From Anthopleura xanthogrammica (lineage: Eukaryota > Cnidaria > Anthozoa > Actiniaria > Actiniidae), in NCBI GenBank assembly GCA_964019055.1, contig OZ025221.1:9119993-9183992 (forward strand): 64,000 nucleotides of DNA, given 5' to 3'. Position numbers and translations under genes: made by a program. Shown here piece after piece: positions 59,161-64,000 of this stretch (position 1 is its first letter; every line of letters begins with the position of its first letter). The notes beneath the pieces are model-generated. The model saw only the letters and a program-made list of their open reading frames with translations, searched no databases and was not told the DNA's origin.

Positions 59161-62144
59161 TTGGGCTGCCTGTGAGATAACCACATAGGAACGCAAATTC
59201 CTAGGTTTCTATTTATTTTATCTTATCTATCAAAAGAAACGTCAATCAAACGGTTACGCGCAGCATTTAGAATATGCGATTCGTTATTTTGTAACCATCT
59301 TTATTATACATTTAGGGTCGATATTCGTGAAATAAAGCCGTGAATAAAAGCCATATCAATGAAGTGATATCGTATCACTACACGGTAAGCTGATAGATGG
59401 TATCTATCTATTTATGACAAAATATTTCTTGTGTGTTATTTATCGATCCTAAATGTGTAATAAACAGATTATTTCTCTATTTATTCCACAAGGCATTGAC
59501 TATAACGACAAAATATTTACAATTGTAAAGAAATAGACGGGTATTTTATTGATAACATAATGTCCTATGTGAGCTTTTCAATGCCCGCGAAAACAAAACA
59601 AAACAAAAAACATCTTATTTACCAGAAGGTCTTAATTGTCAAATTTAATTTTTAACCAATAATTTTTGACATCAATATTAATACCCCTATTGTTATGACA
59701 ACGTCTGACAACGTCATCTTACAGCGTCAAGCACGCCGAGCTGAGCACGCCCTTATTTTTCACTAGTGGGTGTCCTTGAGATAGTGGGTCTTCAAGACAT
59801 ATTCATAAAGACTTCGATTTTATTCGTCTGGAGATCAGGTAAGGCATGATTTTATGTCTTCAAATGGGTATTTTGAGCATTTGTTAGGTGGCCGTATTCA
59901 ATTTTCCGTCTGCAAAGTGCAAAATGTAGCTGCGTTCACTGTTCAGCCTTTATGAGTAAACAGAGTACAAAGGTGGCGGGGGAGAGACCTGCTTCTTCTA
60001 GCATCTGTTATCCGATTCTAGTCTATCTTTATGCCTAAACCCTAAATTTCTATTGTTTCAGCCAAAAATTCGAAAAAAACTTAGCCTTTTTAAGTCACAC
60101 CTTTGGAAAATACGCCAATTTTTAACCAGTTTTATGCAAATAACCTCGGCAGCGACTCAGCGACGACTGACGACCCTCGATCAAGCCCCAAACTAACACC
60201 AAAAACCTCCAAATTCTTCTTTTTTGAATTGCTTTTTATTCATTTATTTCCTCCATCTGGTTTGACTGAGTCTATTCTATAATTTTACTCTATTTTCCCC
60301 TCTGATATTAGTTTTAAGTATTTTAAATATTAATCGCTGATCTTCTAAAAATATTGTTGTAGTGTTTGGTTATTGACTGCAAACCTGGCAGTAGTTGTAG
60401 TAATGGCGCGCTTCTAGATCACTAATACTTTCGCATTGAACAAAAACCCTCAACGCCTATCAAGTGTAATCTAGAGGTTTAGAAAAGAAAAGATGTTATT
60501 GCTTAGAATCTTTGTTATTCTTTCAACTACCTTTTCACGAGTTCACTGATGCATATTAGTTCAATTAAACTAGCTTAAATAAGCTTTTCTCTCCTAAAGC
60601 GGGACTATCAAAATAAATCTAAAAGCTTTCAATCTATTCAGATATTACAATGTAAAGAATTGTCTTGCTTCTGAAAACCATTCTAAGTGGTGATTCAAAT
60701 ATTATGCCGAACTGCTAGTATAGTTTCAAATCGGATACAAATACGCTTACATTTTCCTCTCTATTGAAGCTAAAAGCTTACTAGTAAGTAAACGTAAATA
60801 TAATTCGGACAAAACATGATTTTTGGCTCTTAAATGTGTTCTTCTGACTTGCCAAAATAACCTCAAAATTCCTCCGCGAAATATATTCACTGCTCATATA
60901 GTATGTCGTTATCAATATTAATGTATTTTCACCCGAGCATTCAAACGCATTTTCTCAAGAAAAAATCATACAAATTTGAAACTTTGAGCAATATGAAAAG
61001 TCGCCCCACGAAAAAACATAATTTTCAGTGACTTGGATGGGATTATTATTAGATTTCCCTTGAGGCGTTCGGTTGTAACAGTTATTTTGTAAATTTTATT
61101 CAATTTATGCAATTGAATATTGGGTTTTATTTTGATCACCTGAGGTTAAGCGTCTTAAAAAAATTCTGTAGTTAAAGATACATTTTGGGCAAAATATTCC
61201 CGATTTGAAGTACGAGGTTAAGGATCCTGTGATTTCTAGATAGACAGTGTTGTGCTGATAAAATTCCCAAGGGTGTAGTTGAAAAAATTGATATATGTTC
61301 AAATAAAGCCTGTTCGTATCACTTGGCATAAACAATAGTGTTCTAGTTGATATACCATGAGCCCTGATTGGCTGAAAGTAAAGTTTCCATGACGGCATAG
61401 AAAAATAGAAACAATTTGTTTTGAAAAAAAAACAAGAAATAATATTTTGTTAGATGTTTCCATGGAGAAATACTTCTTCCCAAAGTCTAATGTTTGAAAA
61501 GTACCTCCGTTTTTCGTAATATTTTTTATTTTCCCAGAAAATAAACTTTGCATTTTGGAAACATTTCAAATAATTCTCAGATATCCAGCTTAGATACTTA
61601 TTTCATTCTAATGATGCTTATAAACATTACTCAGGGATACACATATTTTCTTTACAGCTATTAAAGTTGTGAGGATTTTTAGTACTGAGAAGTATATTTT
61701 AAAAGCCATAAATAAAACTTAAATTTCACTGTGCTATGGTAGAATGAATGTACAACCGAAGTACCTTAATTGCGACATTGATATGTACATTGAAGAAATT
61801 TGCATTTCACATCAATTCTTAAGTGTCACACAATTATTTTGTGTGGTCAGCACATGAATTTGACATTGCCAGCTGAGCCATGTCGCTTCAATTGTAGTTT
61901 CTTCTAAATAAAACATTAACCTTAGCAGTGATTGGTCAAGCTATAAATTTCAAATTATGAACCATTAACATCTGTTTGGTGTCACACTGGTCTTTCATTT
62001 ACATCAGATAGTCACCTTAGTGTTGACTGGTTAATTTACAAGAAAGGTTTTGTAATATCCTGTTACTTGATAGCTTTAGTAGATAACCTGAAAACAGCAA
62101 GTTCAAAAAGTGCTGAAATATTAAAAAGTATAACGAAAAATTCC

Positions 62145-62556
62145 CTTGTAAACATCGACTATAAGCCTAATTTAACTAGAACCTCAACTTTTAGGGACTC
62201 TTACTTTAATAGGATTATACTTATCTAGAACTCACTGCCTCTTGAAATTAAGAAAAGTACTACTCCGTCATCATTTAAAACGAAAGTTCACTTACATTAC
62301 AAGTCACTCCTCTATTCAGCTTTTGATCCTGACCGAATAAGAACTTTTAAAACCATTTGTTCTAAATGCAGATCTGTTACTCCGGCAACAGTTCGTTGTT
62401 GATAGATTATTTTTTTCCCTTTATTATCCATGTCATGTTAGTTGTTAGTTATGTATCTGTTGTAAATCGTATTAGTTTGTATATGTTTATGTAAGTATGG
62501 GGCATGTCCATGCTCTGTTGAAGCTATTAAACAAAATAAAAAATAAAAAAAAGAGA
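62145..62556 (+). pseudogene. LINE reverse-transcriptase C-terminal fragment with 3' tail
   Basis: From about 62185 the plus strand reads TSTFRDSYFNRIILI, a stop, then NSLPLEIKKSTTPSSFKTKV and a Cys-containing end (FKTICSKCRSVTPATVRC) to the stop at 62400-62402. The YFNRI...NSLP motif is typical of LINE ORF2 C-termini and resembles YFNRIVKLWN in the 48047 copy. It ends in an A-rich tail at about 62530-62556. 5'-truncated and broken. Confidence 0.75.
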
Positions 62557-63361
62557 GTTTTCCATTTTAGATACTCTGATCTAAATACATGGTATGCTGA
62601 GTCAACACAAGAGAAGCATTGGAAACCCATGGTGGTTTCCAGCTTCTCAGGTGTTTATTACTGAAGCATCACGAGTGTTTTCAGGATTCCCACTGTCAAG
62701 GAAAAGTCAGTGAATTCTTAATTTTTCAAGGTCAGGGAATTGTCAGGGAATTTTGATTTTGAGAGCAGCACTATTATATCAATAACATAGCAAAAAGTAA
62801 TTTGCATTACAGTGCTAATTAAAAAAATTTCTTACATATTTTTAATGAGTAATCATGGTTTCTGATCCAATTTCAAATCAATTTTCACTTGTGTGTTTTT
62901 AAGGTGACTGGCTACTTTTGGAAAAAAATTGAAACTTTTTTTAAACTACGATTTTTTAAAGCGAAATTTAATGCTGATTCCAAATATGAAAAGAAAAATG
63001 GTGTCCTGTGCTCGTTTTCGAGATAATCAGCATTTAATGGATGCTTTCGCACAAGTTTTTGAAGCAAAAATTGCACCACCGGAAGTGATCAGAAAAAAAT
63101 TACAACTCATAAGATAATGGTTCTTTGCAGACCTTATCATGCACAAATGCCAGCTAGTGAATTATTCTACAATACGACATGGATATTTTTGAATAAAAGA
63201 CAAAGAAATACATTGATTTGTCATATTTTGCCCTTTCAGTGCTCTCAAAAATCTCAAAAAGTAAAACAAAAAATCCTACAAAAATCTATTTTTTCATGTG
63301 TTAGAAAAATTAACTTTTCTAAACAATTTGATATAATGTAGATTTTTAGATGTTCTTTCAA

Positions 63362-63490
63362 TTTTCTTTCATGTGATATCAAAGCAGCTTAATTTGGAGG
63401 ACAAAACAAAAAAAATTCAATCTCCTGAGATTCGGAACCTATTGTTTTGTCCTCCAAACTGAGCTGCATTACGATGTGCTATAGGGATTT
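63362..63490. mobile_element. MITE-like element, family E copy 3
   Basis: CAAAGCAGCTTAATTTGGAG, GACAAAAC and inverted GTTTTGTCCTCCAAACTGAG; end CTATAGGGATTTAT. Located about 145 bp upstream of the PLAC8-E ATG. Confidence 0.6.
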
Positions 63491-63633
63491 ATACTTATTT
63501 TCTAATATTCTCTATGTCAAAAATCCTTATTCCCAGTTCCCCAACCTCCCCCTGTGAGTTGTCTGTTATCTCACAGACTTAGCTACCGCTAAGTTAAGCT
63601 TTTTTTTCATTCTGTTTCAGTTGATTGCAGAAA

Positions 63634-63751
63634 ATGGCTCAAGTTGTGACAAGCCAGCCAGGAGTACATACCACGGTGATTGTGCAGCAAGGTGGTGCCC
63701 AGAGAGATTGGAATTCTGGGGTTTTCTCATGCTTTGATGACATTGGCTCCT
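63634..63751 (+). CDS. PLAC8-family protein E, first coding exon (gene continues past window)
   Basis: ATG at 63634 follows a good acceptor (TCTGTTTCAG at 63611-63620). The exon encodes MAQVVTSQPGVHTTVIVQQG, GAQRDWNSGVFSCFDDIGS and ends with a phase-1 donor at 63752, exactly the position and phase of exon 1 in PLAC8-A to D. The W-x-S/T-G-x-x-x-C-F-D/E-D motif marks the start of the PLAC8 domain. Opposite strand from A-D and separated from them by TSR3. The remaining Cys-rich exons lie beyond 64000. Confidence 0.85.
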
Positions 63752-64000
63752 GTAAGTTATCAATAGCCCAGTTTTGATATTCTGGTTGAGTGATACAGGG
63801 CTCGAAATACAAAAGATAAATGGCCCAACAGTTTCTTATTTTCAGCAGGATAAATAATATTGGAGCAAAATTCCCCTGCCATTTTATTTTCCATTTGGCG
63901 GTTCAAAATTATTTTAGCCTGACAGTAGTAGAACTTGATCTGCATTTTGGCCATTGGCAGGCCCCTATTTTGAGCCCTGTGATCACACACAATGCAATTC

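Larger units (their letters stand above)
56748..63633. other. TSR3 3' region and long gene-free interval
   Basis: AATAAA motifs at about 56901-56910 fit TSR3 polyadenylation. Then a SINE-like fragment (57355-57500), a palindrome (58910-59160), a possible untranslated first exon of PLAC8-E ending at 59838 (GGAGATCAG|GTAAGG), a LINE 3' end (62145-62556) and repeat fragments at 62901-62985 and 63362-63490. No other coding exon recognised. Confidence 0.5.

Noticed and set aside
61105..61553. Two overlapping minus-strand frames of 97 and 84 aa
   Set aside because: No recognisable domain, AT-rich composition, no splice or similarity support.

Overview
The window is animal nuclear DNA. It is AT-rich, with spliced genes (GT-AG introns plus one clear GC-AG intron), non-LTR retrotransposons, tRNA-like SINEs, many short palindromic (MITE-like) elements and very long microsatellites. 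Protein-level recognition gives orthologues of human TOM1, USP22, SUZ12 and TSR3, plus a cluster of PLAC8-family (onzin/cornifelin-like) genes. Moderate divergence from vertebrates, compact introns and the PLAC8 expansion suggest a marine invertebrate, perhaps an anthozoan cnidarian; this placement is inference only.

Layout. 360-9923 (+): TOM1/TOM1L2-like endosomal adaptor, entering the window inside its VHS domain and complete at its 3' end (15 visible coding exons). 11437-18066 (+): complete USP22-type SAGA deubiquitinase, 15 coding exons, 527 aa. 19781-28398 (+): complete SUZ12 (PRC2 subunit), 14 coding exons, 674 aa. 29454-45053 (-): four PLAC8 paralogues (A-D), each with three coding exons split at identical positions and phases. 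45860-50050: two non-LTR retrotransposon pieces on the minus strand, a decayed endonuclease part with a 3' tail and a 5'-truncated copy with an open reverse transcriptase frame. 51128-56747 (+): complete TSR3 (18S rRNA aminocarboxypropyltransferase), 7 coding exons, 429 aa. 56748-63633: about 6.9 kb without a recognisable host gene, holding palindromic elements and a LINE 3' end. 63634-window end (+): first coding exon of a fifth PLAC8 gene.

How the genes relate. USP22 (histone H2B/H2A deubiquitination in SAGA) and SUZ12 (PRC2, H3K27 methylation) are adjacent on one strand, but they are separate genes and nothing seen indicates shared regulation. The PLAC8 genes form a tandem family: the C-terminal Cys-rich domain is conserved while N-terminal Pro/Gln-rich repeats and intron-1 tandem repeats differ from gene to gene.

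The most unusual signals are tandem repeats tied to gene structure. These are: a 57-58 bp minisatellite that appears to have grown from the end of a SINE and occurs independently in introns of SUZ12 and TSR3; a 32 bp tandem duplication of the TSR3 exon 4 end with its splice donor, where every extra donor leads to an immediate stop; PLAC8-C, with repeats in its 5' flank, exon 1 and intron 1; and a pure 1.1 kb TGTC/CGTC tetranucleotide tract between PLAC8-A and PLAC8-B. Exon coordinates were assigned by eye from splice consensus, reading phase and protein similarity; no alignment was run.
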